Positions 1-8,183 of a DNA stretch of 64,000 bases are shown piece by piece. The stretch is taken from contig NZ_CP107030.1 in assembly GCF_027474825.1 (NCBI RefSeq), forward strand, positions 2,672,529 to 2,736,528, written 5' to 3'. Every line of letters begins with the position of its first letter. Positions within the stretch are counted from its first letter, which is position 1. The notes under the pieces were generated by a model. That model saw nothing but the letters and a program-made list of their open reading frames with translations. It did not search any database and was not told the origin of the DNA. Position numbers and translations under genes: made by a program. This stretch comes from Maribacter halichondriae (GTDB taxonomy: Bacteria > Bacteroidota > Bacteroidia > Flavobacteriales > Flavobacteriaceae).

Positions 1-346
1 CCATGACCACGAGATCGATATCTTTTTCGGCGATGGTCTGCTTGATGGCTTCCGATAAAAAGTTAAAGCTAGAAATCGTACGGTAAGTATGGTTTGGGTT
101 GTCGTGGTGCAGTTCCAAAATATCCAACAGTTTTACGAATCCCTCTTTAGATTCTTCTTTTGCTGCTTCGTAGGGCGCACTGCCCGGTTCCGGTATGATT
201 AAAGTATCCGTAGTATAGCTATTCACCCGAAATACGTTTAAAAAATAGAATTCACAGGTCTGTTTTTTATAAAGGTCCAGTGCATAGCGTATGGCATTCA
301 ACGCATTTTTTGAAAAATCCGTAGGTACTAATATTCTCTTGCCCAT
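1..346 (-). CDS. Universal stress protein, partial (C-terminus beyond window)
   Basis: The first 115 codons of a universal stress protein (USP). The start MGKRILVPTDFS gives the nucleotide-binding first strand and the conserved D of the USP fold, and the fragment runs through the KDIDLVVM strand, so the window edge cuts it just before the ATP-loop motif G-2x-G-9x-G(S/T). USPs are cytosolic alpha/beta proteins that bind ATP or AMP and support survival under starvation, hypoxia or redox stress. Its homologues next door have two tandem USP domains of about 280 aa in total, so the missing part is probably about 165 aa. An operator and -7 box lie about 60 bp upstream (372-414), so it has its own regulated promoter. 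Confidence 0.9.
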   Translation of the reverse strand, partial: MGKRILVPTDFSKNALNAIRYALDLYKKQTCEFYFLNVFRVNSYTTDTLIIPEPGSAPYEAAKEESKEGFVKLLDILELHHDNPNHTYRTISSFNFLSEAIKQTIAEKDIDLVVM

Positions 347-371
347 GACATTTCTTTTTTAGGTTCTTTGG

Positions 372-414
372 TAAAATTAGAAGGCAAGGGGTCGATTACC
401 TATGACAATTATCA
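372..414 (-). promoter_or_regulatory. CRP/FNR-type operator plus -7 box (USP at 346)
   Basis: The palindrome core TGACAATTATCA is at 403-414. On the minus strand it is followed by 23 bp and then TAATTTTA (372-379). The operator overlaps the stop codon of the neighbouring USP gene. Its centre is about 62 bp from the start codon at 346. Confidence 0.75.
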
Positions 415-1260
415 GTCTTGATGTGGAAGTATTAAAAAGGGGATATCCGAATAGATACTGACATCCTTGATGACAGGTTCGCGTACCAACTTTTCGAAAA
501 AGCTTCGTTTGTGGTGTGCCATTGCAAACATATCAATGTCAAGTTTTTCTAAAAAAGTATCTATTACCTGGGCCTTATCGGTAAAATTCTGCATCCAATG
601 AAAACTATGATCGACATTCTTTAGGCAAAGTTCCAGTAGCTTTCTATGGGACTCCTGTTCTTTGTTCAGAATTTTCTCTTCATTGATATGCATGACCCGA
701 ATGGAGGCATCGCTAAACGAGGCCAAATACAATAACGGAGCTATCGTTTCCTTGGCACAGCCTTTTTTGAAATCGGTCACAAAAGCAATTTCTTTAGGCG
801 CCTTGTAATCAATTTGTTTGGGCACCGCCAAAATAGGGCATTTGGTCAATGTGTTGGCAGCTTGCACAGTATTACTTCCTAAAAAGATTTCTTTGGCACC
901 CGTATTACCTTTCGTGCCCATAACTACCAAATCTATTTGATGATCGTCAATGGTTTTAGCCAATACCTTAACAAGTATCCCTTTTTTTGAAATTGTCTGA
1001 AAACGGTGTTGGGGGTTTTCGGTGTCCATTATGATTTTATGGTAGGTACTTGTCAACTTTTCTTTTGATTCTGTCGCTATTTCCTTTAGCCGTTTCTTAC
1101 TACCAAAAAGTTTGGTTTTTTTTCCATGTAAGGGCGTGTTTTCATCAAAAACATTCAGTATGTAAATGGCACAAGGTCTTGATGCCATTAATTTGGAAAT
1201 ATAGAATAGCGCGCAATAGGCGTCGTTCGAGAAATCAGTGGCAACCAATATGTTCTTCAT
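412..1260 (-). CDS. Universal stress protein, tandem USP domains
   Basis: About 282 aa. Domain 1 starts MKNILVATDFS and carries the nucleotide loop MGTKGNTGAKEIFLGS, matching the ATP-binding G-2x-G-9x-G(S/T) pattern. Domain 2 (about residues 150-282) keeps the fold but lacks the loop, ending in the HKRSFFEKL...PFLILP pattern that recurs in all USPs of this array. The start is ambiguous between the ATGs at 1269 and 1260; I prefer 1260 because it aligns with the family N-terminus. The gene lies about 10 bp downstream of the next USP (1271-2107), so it is the second gene of that transcript, driven from 2132-2174. Its stop codon overlaps the operator of the following gene. Confidence 0.92.
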   Translation of the reverse strand: MKNILVATDFSNDAYCALFYISKLMASRPCAIYILNVFDENTPLHGKKTKLFGSKKRLKEIATESKEKLTSTYHKIIMDTENPQHRFQTISKKGILVKVLAKTIDDHQIDLVVMGTKGNTGAKEIFLGSNTVQAANTLTKCPILAVPKQIDYKAPKEIAFVTDFKKGCAKETIAPLLYLASFSDASIRVMHINEEKILNKEQESHRKLLELCLKNVDHSFHWMQNFTDKAQVIDTFLEKLDIDMFAMAHHKRSFFEKLVREPVIKDVSIYSDIPFLILPHQD

Positions 1261-1270
1261 CGTTTTCATC

Positions 1271-2107
1271 TTATAATTGTGGAATGACCATAAAAGGTAC
1301 CGTAATATGGAACCCAATTTTTTTGATGACCGGTTCTATAAACAGACGCTCTAAAAACGTATGTTTGTTCTGTACCATGACCAATAGATTGATTTTTTCC
1401 TTGAGCTGAAAATCATTGATGGCATCGATAATTTCGTTGTCTGGCATATCATGGAAAAGAGCCTTATCTCCTAAAAGCTTTTCAAGTTGCAGCTTGTGTT
1501 TTTCCTGTGTACTCGTGAGGTCAAATTCTGTACGGACATGCATCACGTTGATTCGGGATTGGTGTTCTTCTGCGATGGTCAAAAGGGCATCGAAGTTTTC
1601 CTTTTTATACTCGATTTCATAATCTGTGGGAAACAAGATTTCTTTAGGGGCTTCATACTCAAATTTTGGAGGTACCGCTAATACGGCACACTTGGCCCTT
1701 TTAATAACGTGTACGGTATTGGTGCCGAACAGAATTTCCTTTGCCCCGGTGGCTCCTTTGGTACCCATGACCACTAAACCTATATTTTCATTTTCTATGG
1801 TTTCAGCGATTTCGCCCAATAGGGTATTGAAGGCCGTATGCACCTTAAAGGTGTGCTTCGGATTTTCATACAGATTTTCCAAACTACTTTGTAATTGCTC
1901 CAACTGCGTTTGGGAAGTTTCATGCATTATATCGCCCAGGCCAATCTGTCCCGGACTCCCCAAAAGATATTCTGTATGATAGATGGGAGGTGTATAGGTA
2001 TGCAAAAGATAGAAAGTACATTCTATATCTTTAAAAGCAAGCAGGGCATATCGGATTGCTTCAAAAGCGTTATCGGAAAAGTCGGTGGGCAGTAAAATTC
2101 GCTTCAT
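1271..2107 (-). CDS. Universal stress protein, tandem USP domains
   Basis: 278 aa. Domain 1 begins MKRILLPTDFSDNAFEA and has a complete nucleotide loop (MGTKGATGAKEILFGTNTV, near residues 133-151). Domain 2 has no loop and ends in NKHTFLERLF...VPFMVIP. It leads a two-gene operon with the USP at 412-1260. Its promoter (-7 box TAGATTTA) shares one operator with the divergent thioredoxin gene, so the two should be co-induced. The role is inferred from family membership: a nucleotide-binding stress regulator or chaperone-like protein in the cytosol. Confidence 0.93.
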   Translation of the reverse strand: MKRILLPTDFSDNAFEAIRYALLAFKDIECTFYLLHTYTPPIYHTEYLLGSPGQIGLGDIMHETSQTQLEQLQSSLENLYENPKHTFKVHTAFNTLLGEIAETIENENIGLVVMGTKGATGAKEILFGTNTVHVIKRAKCAVLAVPPKFEYEAPKEILFPTDYEIEYKKENFDALLTIAEEHQSRINVMHVRTEFDLTSTQEKHKLQLEKLLGDKALFHDMPDNEIIDAINDFQLKEKINLLVMVQNKHTFLERLFIEPVIKKIGFHITVPFMVIPQL

Positions 2108-2131
2108 TGCGCTGGAATTTAGATTTCGATA

Positions 2132-2205
2132 TAAATCTAGCGGAGAAGAATTCCAAAAACCATGATATCGGTCAGTTGGGCGTATTTATGGTTTTGGTAA
2201 TTTTA
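2132..2205. promoter_or_regulatory. Shared divergent operator: USP 2107 (-) and thioredoxin (+)
   Basis: The core TGATATCGGTCA (2163-2174) is flanked symmetrically by two -7 boxes, each exactly 23 bp away: TAGATTTA on the minus strand (2132-2139) and TAATTTTA on the plus strand (2198-2205). One bound dimer would sit at about -41 for both promoters. This is among the clearest cases for the proposed regulon. Confidence 0.82.
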
Positions 2206-2223
2206 TATTTAAAGTTTAAACCT

Positions 2224-2523
2224 ATGAAGAGCAGTTTCAATAAGATTATCGATTCGGAGATACCGGTTCTGGTAGATTTTTACGCGGATTGGTGCGGACC
2301 GTGCAAAATGCTGGCGCCGATATTAAAACAAGTGAAGGACGAAATGGGCGATGCCCTGAAAATCGTAAAGATAGATGTGGATAAAAATCAGCCCTTAGCA
2401 AACAAATATCAGGTTCGTGGCGTGCCGACCATGCTTTTGTTCAAAAACGGGCAACCGGTCTGGCGGCAATCAGGGGTTTTACAAAAGGCGGATATTGTAC
2501 AAATTGTAAAATCCCATAGTTAG
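2224..2523 (+). CDS. trxA: Thioredoxin
   Basis: 99 aa with the active site WCGPC (Cys24/Cys27) after the strand VLVDFYAD and the cis-proline motif GVPTM. It is a cytosolic dithiol-disulfide reductant, slightly short for a thioredoxin (usually about 105 aa) but complete. The ATG at 2224 is chosen because it gives the normal thioredoxin N-terminus and lies about 55 bp after the operator centre; an upstream in-frame extension would run through the promoter. It is the only gene on the plus strand in the USP array, and its operator is shared with the divergent USP, suggesting that redox repair is part of the same response. Confidence 0.93.
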   Translation: MKSSFNKIIDSEIPVLVDFYADWCGPCKMLAPILKQVKDEMGDALKIVKIDVDKNQPLANKYQVRGVPTMLLFKNGQPVWRQSGVLQKADIVQIVKSHS

Positions 2524-2546
2524 GCGAATTGCTTGCTATTTAAGGG

Positions 2547-3385
2547 TTATTCATGCAACACCAAAAAAGGGATGGTGGTATGGTAACTGATTTTCTCTAC
2601 GGTAGGCCTGAACAAAATTCGTTGTAGGAAATTCAGGTTTTTTGCGACCATAACGACCATGTCGATATCCCTGCTTTCCGTAAAACATTGCACGGCCGTC
2701 TCCAGTTTTTCTCCCGTTACTTTATGGAAACTATGCTCGGTTCCTGAAAAATAATCGCCTAGATATTCTTGGTTCTTGGTTTGTTCCATGGTAAGTTCCT
2801 CGCCGGCTTTAGAAATGTAGAGAAAGCGCACCGAAGAACTGTTCACTAACGCAAACTCTTTTATAGCTTCCAATACTTTGATATCGTAACTCAAATGATA
2901 GTCCGTAGGGAAAGCGATTTCTTTGGGTCTGTGATATTCTGTATCCTCAGGAACTGCCAAAACGGGACACTTTACCTTGGTAATTACATTACCAGTGTTA
3001 CTCCCCATCGCAACCGCTTTTAGGCCGCTGGCACCTTTTGTGCCCATGATGATCGATCAATGTTTTTGTCCTCGACCTCTTGCTTAATATGGTCTGTAAA
3101 AAATCCATAGAACGCCAGGATATGAAACGTATGCTTAGTGTTAAAGGGCTGCCGTTCTATCTCTTTAAGCAGTTTTTCAAGTTTTTCAATGCTTTTCTTT
3201 AGAATACTTTGCTCAAGAAGTTCTTGGGTCGCATACATGGCCGCTTCGCCACCCGCATGGGCCGCAATGGGGCTTACATGTACTATGTAAAAGGTACATT
3301 TTGATTTTTTGAACAAGGCCATTCCATACTGCATGGCGTTCCAGGCATTATCTGAAAAATCTGTGGGTATCAGTATGTTTTTCAT
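2547..3385 (-). pseudogene. Universal stress protein, interrupted by one frameshift
   Basis: The N-terminal part (MKNILIPTDFSDNAWNA, 3385 down to about 3056) and the C-terminal part (from MGTKGASGL, about 3047 to 2547) are in different frames. The break is at about 3054-3055, where DKNID should continue as (L)IIMGTKG: one base is missing before ATCATCATG. Repaired, it is a normal USP of about 279 aa with an intact nucleotide loop. Its C-terminal domain (VMVAKNLNFLQR...LHE) closely matches the USP at 7251-8087, so these two form a sub-family. It may be a real null allele or a sequencing error; the many other 1-bp indels in this window favour error. Confidence 0.85.
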
Positions 3386-3411
3386 CGTTGCAGTTCTATG
3401 TATTGCTATTT

Positions 3412-3454
3412 TAAAAGTAATCGACCCTTAATCTCTTCCCAATGACGAATATCA
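3412..3454 (-). promoter_or_regulatory. Operator plus -7 box (USP at 3385)
   Basis: The core TGACGAATATCA is at 3443-3454, followed after 23 bp on the minus strand by TACTTTTA (3412-3419). On the plus side a weaker TAATTTCA (3476-3483) sits 21 bp away and might serve the small gene at 3530. Confidence 0.75.
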
Positions 3455-3529
3455 TGATTTCGTTTTCAACTGACCTAATTTCATTTTAAGTTCGCCGGTT
3501 CTGTCTTATTTTTCAGAAAACCTAGAAAA

Positions 3530-3733
3530 ATGAAAGCACTCACTACCCTAAAAAATGTGGACTCCGATTCCTGTAAGAAAATTATCGTTCGCAACTTGAA
3601 CCGCATATTGGACATCCGAATTATCGACAGCGATGTTGAGAATGGTATACTCTGTTTCCTTTATAATGGACAGAAGGCCTTATTACGCTATCAATCTATT
3701 AGGGGAAAGATCAAAAATGGTACTTCGGTATGA
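3530..3733 (+). CDS. Small hypothetical protein, HMA-like fold
   Basis: 67 aa. The pattern is beta-alpha-beta-beta-like (SCKKIIVRNLNRILDIRIIDSDVENGILCFLYNG), which recalls the small heavy-metal-associated ferredoxin-like fold. The usual CxxC metal motif is absent, so metal binding is not supported. The last 43 bp overlap the 3' end of the convergent USP gene (3691-4548). It lies 80 bp from the operator centre at 3443-3454. I regard it as a probable small gene of unknown function; coding is inferred from its non-repetitive, protein-like sequence and its start just after the promoter region. Confidence 0.5.
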   Translation: MKALTTLKNVDSDSCKKIIVRNLNRILDIRIIDSDVENGILCFLYNGQKALLRYQSIRGKIKNGTSV

Positions 3734-4548
3734 AAGGCCACTCGTTTTATTACGTTCTCCTTTGTCAACTTCTCAAAAAAACTATGCCAATAATTGATCA
3801 TCGCTATCATCCCGATATTCTTATTTTCGGATGCATACGACATAATAGCCTCAGAGATTTTGGCATGCCCTTCGACCTCCATAAATTTATAGTTCAATCC
3901 TTTTAGCAGCTGGGTCAATAAATCTTTATTGGTCTCCTGTTGGCGGCTCAATCCTTTTCCTTTATCTACATGAACAACTAGAATCTCGGAGTTCCAAAGT
4001 TTGGCTATTTCGATAAGCGGAACCAGTTCCACTTTTAAATAGGTATGTTCAAAATTTGTGGCGAAAGCAATTTTGTCCGGCAGGTCAAAGTCATAATTGC
4101 CGGGCACTGCCATAATCGGACAGAAGTCTAAGTTCTGTAAGACCTTAATGGTACTGCTGCCCATAAACACTTCCTTGGCCGCTGAAGAACCTTTAGTGCC
4201 CATAAAAATATAGTAGATATTCTCGTCTATGGCGGTGCGGCCAATGGCGTTTATCAAGGTATCGGCGATACTCAGGCCTTCAAAAGAGTGGAGCGGGTTT
4301 TCATTTTCGGATTCCAATTCTTGTACAAGCCGTTTTATGTTTCTTTCCGACTCTTCTTTTATGGCTCGGAACAAACGAGTATCCTTCGCCTTGCCCATGG
4401 TGCTGCTCAATCCAGAAGCCCCTACTTCAAAGGAGTTCAAAACATAAAACTTGCACTCGACCTTTTCGAATAGATAAATGGCATAATCGATTGCATTATG
4501 GGCATTTGCTGAAAAATCAGTGGGTAAAAGAATATGTTTGGTTTTCAT
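3691..4548 (-). CDS. Universal stress protein, tandem USP domains
   Basis: 285 aa from the ATG at 4548 (MKTKHILLPTDFSANAHNA); a longer start at 4563 exists, but the shorter one aligns with the paralogues. The nucleotide loop is MGTKGSSAAKEVFMGSSTI. Domain 2 ends with INYWHSFFEKL...VPFLIFP. It is the last gene of a four-USP operon (7155 to 3691) with gaps of only 6-34 bp, read from the promoter at 7178-7220. Its 3' end overlaps the small gene on the other strand. Confidence 0.92.
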   Translation of the reverse strand: MKTKHILLPTDFSANAHNAIDYAIYLFEKVECKFYVLNSFEVGASGLSSTMGKAKDTRLFRAIKEESERNIKRLVQELESENENPLHSFEGLSIADTLINAIGRTAIDENIYYIFMGTKGSSAAKEVFMGSSTIKVLQNLDFCPIMAVPGNYDFDLPDKIAFATNFEHTYLKVELVPLIEIAKLWNSEILVVHVDKGKGLSRQQETNKDLLTQLLKGLNYKFMEVEGHAKISEAIMSYASENKNIGMIAMINYWHSFFEKLTKENVIKRVAFHTEVPFLIFPLID

Positions 4549-4582
4549 GGCACTTTCTTTCAATTCAAATAATTAAGACTTA

Positions 4583-5428
4583 TCATTTCTCAGGAAGCAT
4601 CAACACCGGAACTTTGGAGTGAAAAGCGATTTTTTTCACGACCGGCTCCCCGATGACTTTTTCCCAAAACGTGTGGTGATAGCGTATCATCGCCATCAAA
4701 TCCGCATCATTTTCAGACAAGTATTTTTCAACGCTATCGGAGATGTTCCCATCAAATTCTACGTTTTGGAAGGAATAGTCCAAAGTTGAAAGACGATTCT
4801 CCAAAATTTTTAGATTTGCCTTTTGAGTATCGTTCAACAAAAATTCAACCGCTACATGCAGAATCTGTATGTTGGCTTTCCAAAGTGCGGCCAATTCGGT
4901 CAACGGCAAGAGTTCGAACTTTTCAAAGGTTCTTGTAAAATCAGTGGGGAAGATCAAGGTTTTCAAATTTTGAAAATTATAGCCGGATGGCACCACCAGA
5001 ACAGGGCAATTTCTTACCCTTTTCAGCACCTTTACCGTATTACTACCTATAAAGATTTCTTTGGCACCCGTTGCGCCTTGTGTTCCCATTACTACAAGGT
5101 CGATATCTTTTTCCGATACCAGTTCCCTAACAGCCTCCTCTAAGGTTTCCGATTTTGAAACAGTTTCGAAACTGTGTTTTGGATTACTATGGTTTTTATT
5201 CAAATACCCCAAAACCTTATCCAACTCCTGGGTTGAATATTGTGCCAACGAATCGTAAATGGTACCTAAGCGCGTTTGGCCTTTTCGACCAAGCATATTC
5301 AATGCACTGGGTTCATAGGCATGTAAAATGTAAAACTTACATGTTACTTCGGTATAAAGTTTGACAGCCGTAAATATGGCGTTCCAAGCATTATCTGAAA
5401 AATCGGTGGGCAAGAGGATTTTCTTCAT
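4583..5428 (-). CDS. Universal stress protein, tandem USP domains
   Basis: 281 aa. Domain 1 is MKKILLPTDFSDNAWNAIFTA with the loop MGTQGATGAKEIFIGSNTV; domain 2 ends YHHTFWEKVIGEPVVKKIAFH...VLMLPEK. The Lys-to-Gln change in MGTQG is shared with the next two upstream USPs, so genes 4583, 5435 and 6310 probably arose by local duplication. It is the third gene of the four-USP operon, 6 bp downstream of the preceding USP. Confidence 0.92.
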   Translation of the reverse strand: MKKILLPTDFSDNAWNAIFTAVKLYTEVTCKFYILHAYEPSALNMLGRKGQTRLGTIYDSLAQYSTQELDKVLGYLNKNHSNPKHSFETVSKSETLEEAVRELVSEKDIDLVVMGTQGATGAKEIFIGSNTVKVLKRVRNCPVLVVPSGYNFQNLKTLIFPTDFTRTFEKFELLPLTELAALWKANIQILHVAVEFLLNDTQKANLKILENRLSTLDYSFQNVEFDGNISDSVEKYLSENDADLMAMIRYHHTFWEKVIGEPVVKKIAFHSKVPVLMLPEK

Positions 5429-5434
5429 ATGATA

Positions 5435-6292
5435 TTATTTTTTACTTTCTTCAGAGGCATAGGGCATGACCAAAAATGGAATTTTGGTATGATAGCCGAT
5501 GGAGTCTACATTTGGCTGTACGATCAATCGATCTAAAAAGGAATGTTTACGGTTCATCATGGCCAAAAGTCCGACACCGTGCTGTTCGATATACTCATGG
5601 ATAGCGTTGGGCATCAATTTGCCCTTGACCTGTTCAAATTTGGGATGTAGCGTATAATAATAGGATGCCAAAGACGCTTTGTTCTCTCTTTGGCCATCCG
5701 TTAGGTCATAATCGTCCTTTACGTTCAGAATGGTCAGTTTAGCATTATGCATTTTGGTCATATCGATAAGCATTTGTACTTCCTCTTTCTCAACGGAATT
5801 TACATAATCGGAAGGAAATAAAACGGATTTCAGTTCCCTGAAGACATATCCGTTGGGAACGACCAATACGGGTATTCTCGATTTTCTGATGACGTGAACG
5901 GTGCGTGTGCCAAGAAATATTTCCTTGGCACCAGTGGCCCCTTGGGTGCCCATGATGATTATATCAATGTTTTTACTTTCGGTTACTTCCCTGATTTCAT
6001 CTGTTAGCATGTTAAAGGCCGAAAGGGTCTTGAACTGGTGTTTTGTATTTTTATAGTTCTTTCCGATATCCGCAAGGGTTTGGTCCAGACCGGCCTGGGC
6101 AATATCTACGCCCGCGTCGGGTATGGCACTAAAAGTAGGCCCTCCCATCATATAATCCGCTCGGTAGAAAGAAGGGGTGTAGGTGTGCAGGATATAGAAA
6201 GTACAGCTCTCGTTCTTAAAAAAATGCAGTGCATATACAATCGCGTTCCATGCGTTGTCAGAGAAATCAGTAGGCAGCAGAATTTTTTTCAT
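5435..6292 (-). CDS. Universal stress protein, tandem USP domains
   Basis: 285 aa. It begins MKKILLPTDFSDNAWNAIVYA, nearly identical to the start of the USP at 4583. The nucleotide loop is MGTQGATGAKEIFLGTRTVHV. Domain 2 carries MMNRKHSFLDRLIVQPNVDSIGYH and a short charged tail (SEESKK). It is the second gene of the four-USP operon, about 17 bp downstream of the USP at 6310-7155. Confidence 0.92.
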   Translation of the reverse strand: MKKILLPTDFSDNAWNAIVYALHFFKNESCTFYILHTYTPSFYRADYMMGGPTFSAIPDAGVDIAQAGLDQTLADIGKNYKNTKHQFKTLSAFNMLTDEIREVTESKNIDIIIMGTQGATGAKEIFLGTRTVHVIRKSRIPVLVVPNGYVFRELKSVLFPSDYVNSVEKEEVQMLIDMTKMHNAKLTILNVKDDYDLTDGQRENKASLASYYYTLHPKFEQVKGKLMPNAIHEYIEQHGVGLLAMMNRKHSFLDRLIVQPNVDSIGYHTKIPFLVMPYASEESKK

Positions 6293-6309
6293 CGCTCGTT
6301 AATTATGTG

Positions 6310-7155
6310 TTATCGCGGCAGATTTTGCATTACCAAAAACGGAAGTTTTAGATGCAGACCGATTTCATCCACAGTCGATCGGTACAACATATCTTCCAAA
6401 AACGAATGTCTTGCGTTTACCATAACCAATAGATTTACTTCATTTTTTGAGATGTATTCCATAATGGCTTCTGCCTTGTTCTTGACGGGAGTCCTCTCAA
6501 AATAGACATAGGCTTTGGGTAAGGATTCCTGCAAAAAGCGCTTATTGTCCAACTGTCTGTGGCTTAGATCCTCGAAATCGGAGATATACAGACAATGGAC
6601 TTCCGATTTGAATTCATCCGCTAGATTATTCAAAAGTTTCAATTCCCTACGCTTATAGGGTAGCATATAATCGGTTGGAAATAATACTTTTTTAGGTTGT
6701 CGGTATTCATAATTTTCAGGAATGGCCAAAACAGGACATTGTACATATTTGAACACTTGTACGGTGTGGCTACCAAACGTAATTTTTTTATCCGCCGTTT
6801 GTCCTTGGGTACCCATGACGACCAGATCAACATTGATTTGGTTGGCGAAATCGTTTATGGCATCTACCAACGATTCAAAGGCGGATACAGATTCATATGA
6901 ATGTTTCGGGTTACGGGTTTTTTCTTCGATTTCTGTGACCAGCTTTTTTAGCGCCTCTTCAGCATTGGCCTTTACCATCTTTTTTTGTTCATCCATAGAT
7001 TCCCCGCCATTCTTTTTAAAGGGCCCATACACCTCATCGGCATAGGCATGCAAAAAATAAAAATTAGTACGTTCGCATTTGTAGAGATTCAACGCGTATT
7101 CGATGGCGTGCATCGCATTGGCTGAAAAGTCGGTAGGGATCAATACGGTTCTCAT
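6310..7155 (-). CDS. Universal stress protein, tandem USP domains
   Basis: 281 aa from the ATG at 7155 (MRTVLIPTDFSANAMHA); the in-frame ATG at 7176 would fall at or before the predicted transcription start. The loop is divergent (MGTQGQTADKKITFGSHTV) but keeps the glycines and the G-S pair needed for nucleotide binding. Domain 2 ends NARHSFLEDML...LPFLVMQ. It is the first gene of the four-USP operon and is preceded by an ideal -7 box (TAACTTTG) and an operator. Confidence 0.92.
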   Translation of the reverse strand: MRTVLIPTDFSANAMHAIEYALNLYKCERTNFYFLHAYADEVYGPFKKNGGESMDEQKKMVKANAEEALKKLVTEIEEKTRNPKHSYESVSAFESLVDAINDFANQINVDLVVMGTQGQTADKKITFGSHTVQVFKYVQCPVLAIPENYEYRQPKKVLFPTDYMLPYKRRELKLLNNLADEFKSEVHCLYISDFEDLSHRQLDNKRFLQESLPKAYVYFERTPVKNKAEAIMEYISKNEVNLLVMVNARHSFLEDMLYRSTVDEIGLHLKLPFLVMQNLPR

Positions 7156-7177
7156 GGGTCTGTCTTTTGATAACATT

Positions 7178-7220
7178 CAAAGTTATTTGCAGTGATGTGC
7201 AAAACCTATGATATATATCA
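7178..7220 (-). promoter_or_regulatory. Operator plus -7 box (four-USP operon)
   Basis: The core TGATATATATCA is at 7209-7220. After 23 bp on the minus strand comes TAACTTTG (7178-7185), a perfect TAnnTTTG box. It should drive the USPs from 7155 down to 3691. Confidence 0.8.
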
Positions 7221-7250
7221 GTAGCAAGTATTCAAAAAGACAATGGAAAA

Positions 7251-8087
7251 CTATTCGTGCAGTACCAACAATGGCACGCAAGTATGGAAACTCAATTTTT
7301 CTATGGTGGTATCAAACAAGAGTCGTTGCAGAAAATTAAGGTTCTTGGCCACCATGACCACCATATCGATATTTTCGGTATTTGCGAAGGCTTCGATAGA
7401 AGCTTTGACGTTTTTGTCTTCCAAGGTGTGAAAGCTATGCGATGTCGCAAAAAGTTCTTCAAGGTAATCTTGCAGATAAGCTCTGTTTTTTTTTTGGGTT
7501 GGGTCAAGGCCTCTTTTGATGCTTGATACATGTATGACCTGCATGTTGGCCTTGCAGATACGGAGTATTTCCGAGATGGTTTCTAATATAGGGTGGGAAT
7601 AGAAAATATTATAATCGGTCGGGAAAGCAATTTCTTTGGGACTGCCCGACCTTGCGTTTTCGGGAATGACCAAAAGATTACATGGTACTTTGGTAATAAC
7701 ATCGCCTGTATTGCTCCCTACCACTGATTCCTTGATTCCCGATGCGCCTTTGGTTCCCATAATGATAAGGTCTATTTTTTTCTCTTGCACGATTTTGCGC
7801 AAAATGTTGACCAAATTGCCATAATCTTGTAAGGCGACAAAGTGGTGATCTTGGTTGATTGGTAATTGTTCTATCCGTCGAAAAAGATTATCAAGCTTTT
7901 CCTTTATAGAGGTAGCTATCTGGCCCACGGGCATTGTAAATGAATTGCTCTCCACGGAAGAATGCTTTAAATCGTCCACATGAAGTATATAGAAATTGCA
8001 CGGGATGTCCTTGAACAAACTAACAGCATATGCTAGCGCGCTCCAAGAGTTTTCTGAAAAGTCGGTGGGGATTAGTATGGTTTTCAT
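7251..8087 (-). CDS. Universal stress protein, tandem USP domains
   Basis: 278 aa. It starts MKTILIPTDFSENSWSALAYA; the loop is MGTKGASGIKESVVGSNTGDV; the C-terminal domain ends MVAKNLNFLQRLLF...CVPLLVLHE. It is the closest paralogue in the window of the frameshifted USP at 2547-3385 (same SNTG and NLNFLQR signatures). It is separated from the four-USP operon by a promoter, so it is probably monocistronic under its own operator at 8136-8147. Confidence 0.92.
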   Translation of the reverse strand: MKTILIPTDFSENSWSALAYAVSLFKDIPCNFYILHVDDLKHSSVESNSFTMPVGQIATSIKEKLDNLFRRIEQLPINQDHHFVALQDYGNLVNILRKIVQEKKIDLIIMGTKGASGIKESVVGSNTGDVITKVPCNLLVIPENARSGSPKEIAFPTDYNIFYSHPILETISEILRICKANMQVIHVSSIKRGLDPTQKKNRAYLQDYLEELFATSHSFHTLEDKNVKASIEAFANTENIDMVVMVAKNLNFLQRLLFDTTIEKLSFHTCVPLLVLHE

Positions 8088-8104
8088 TAATACGAACTAC
8101 GCCA

Positions 8105-8147
8105 CTAATTTAGGTACACAATAGTCAGTAAAATATGATTTTTGTCA
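8105..8147 (-). promoter_or_regulatory. Operator plus -7 box (USP at 8087)
   Basis: The core TGATTTTTGTCA is at 8136-8147. After 23 bp on the minus strand comes TAAATTAG (8105-8112), a one-mismatch -7 box; the same variant recurs at 38821. Confidence 0.7.
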
Positions 8148-8183
8148 TGCAACGAATCTTTTGGAAAAAGAATCGAAAAATAC

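Noticed and set aside
3471..3483. TGACCTAATTTCA as a second operator near 3443
   Set aside because: The half-sites are spaced one base too far and the flanks do not fit the 14-mer; kept only as a possible -7 region for the small gene at 3530.
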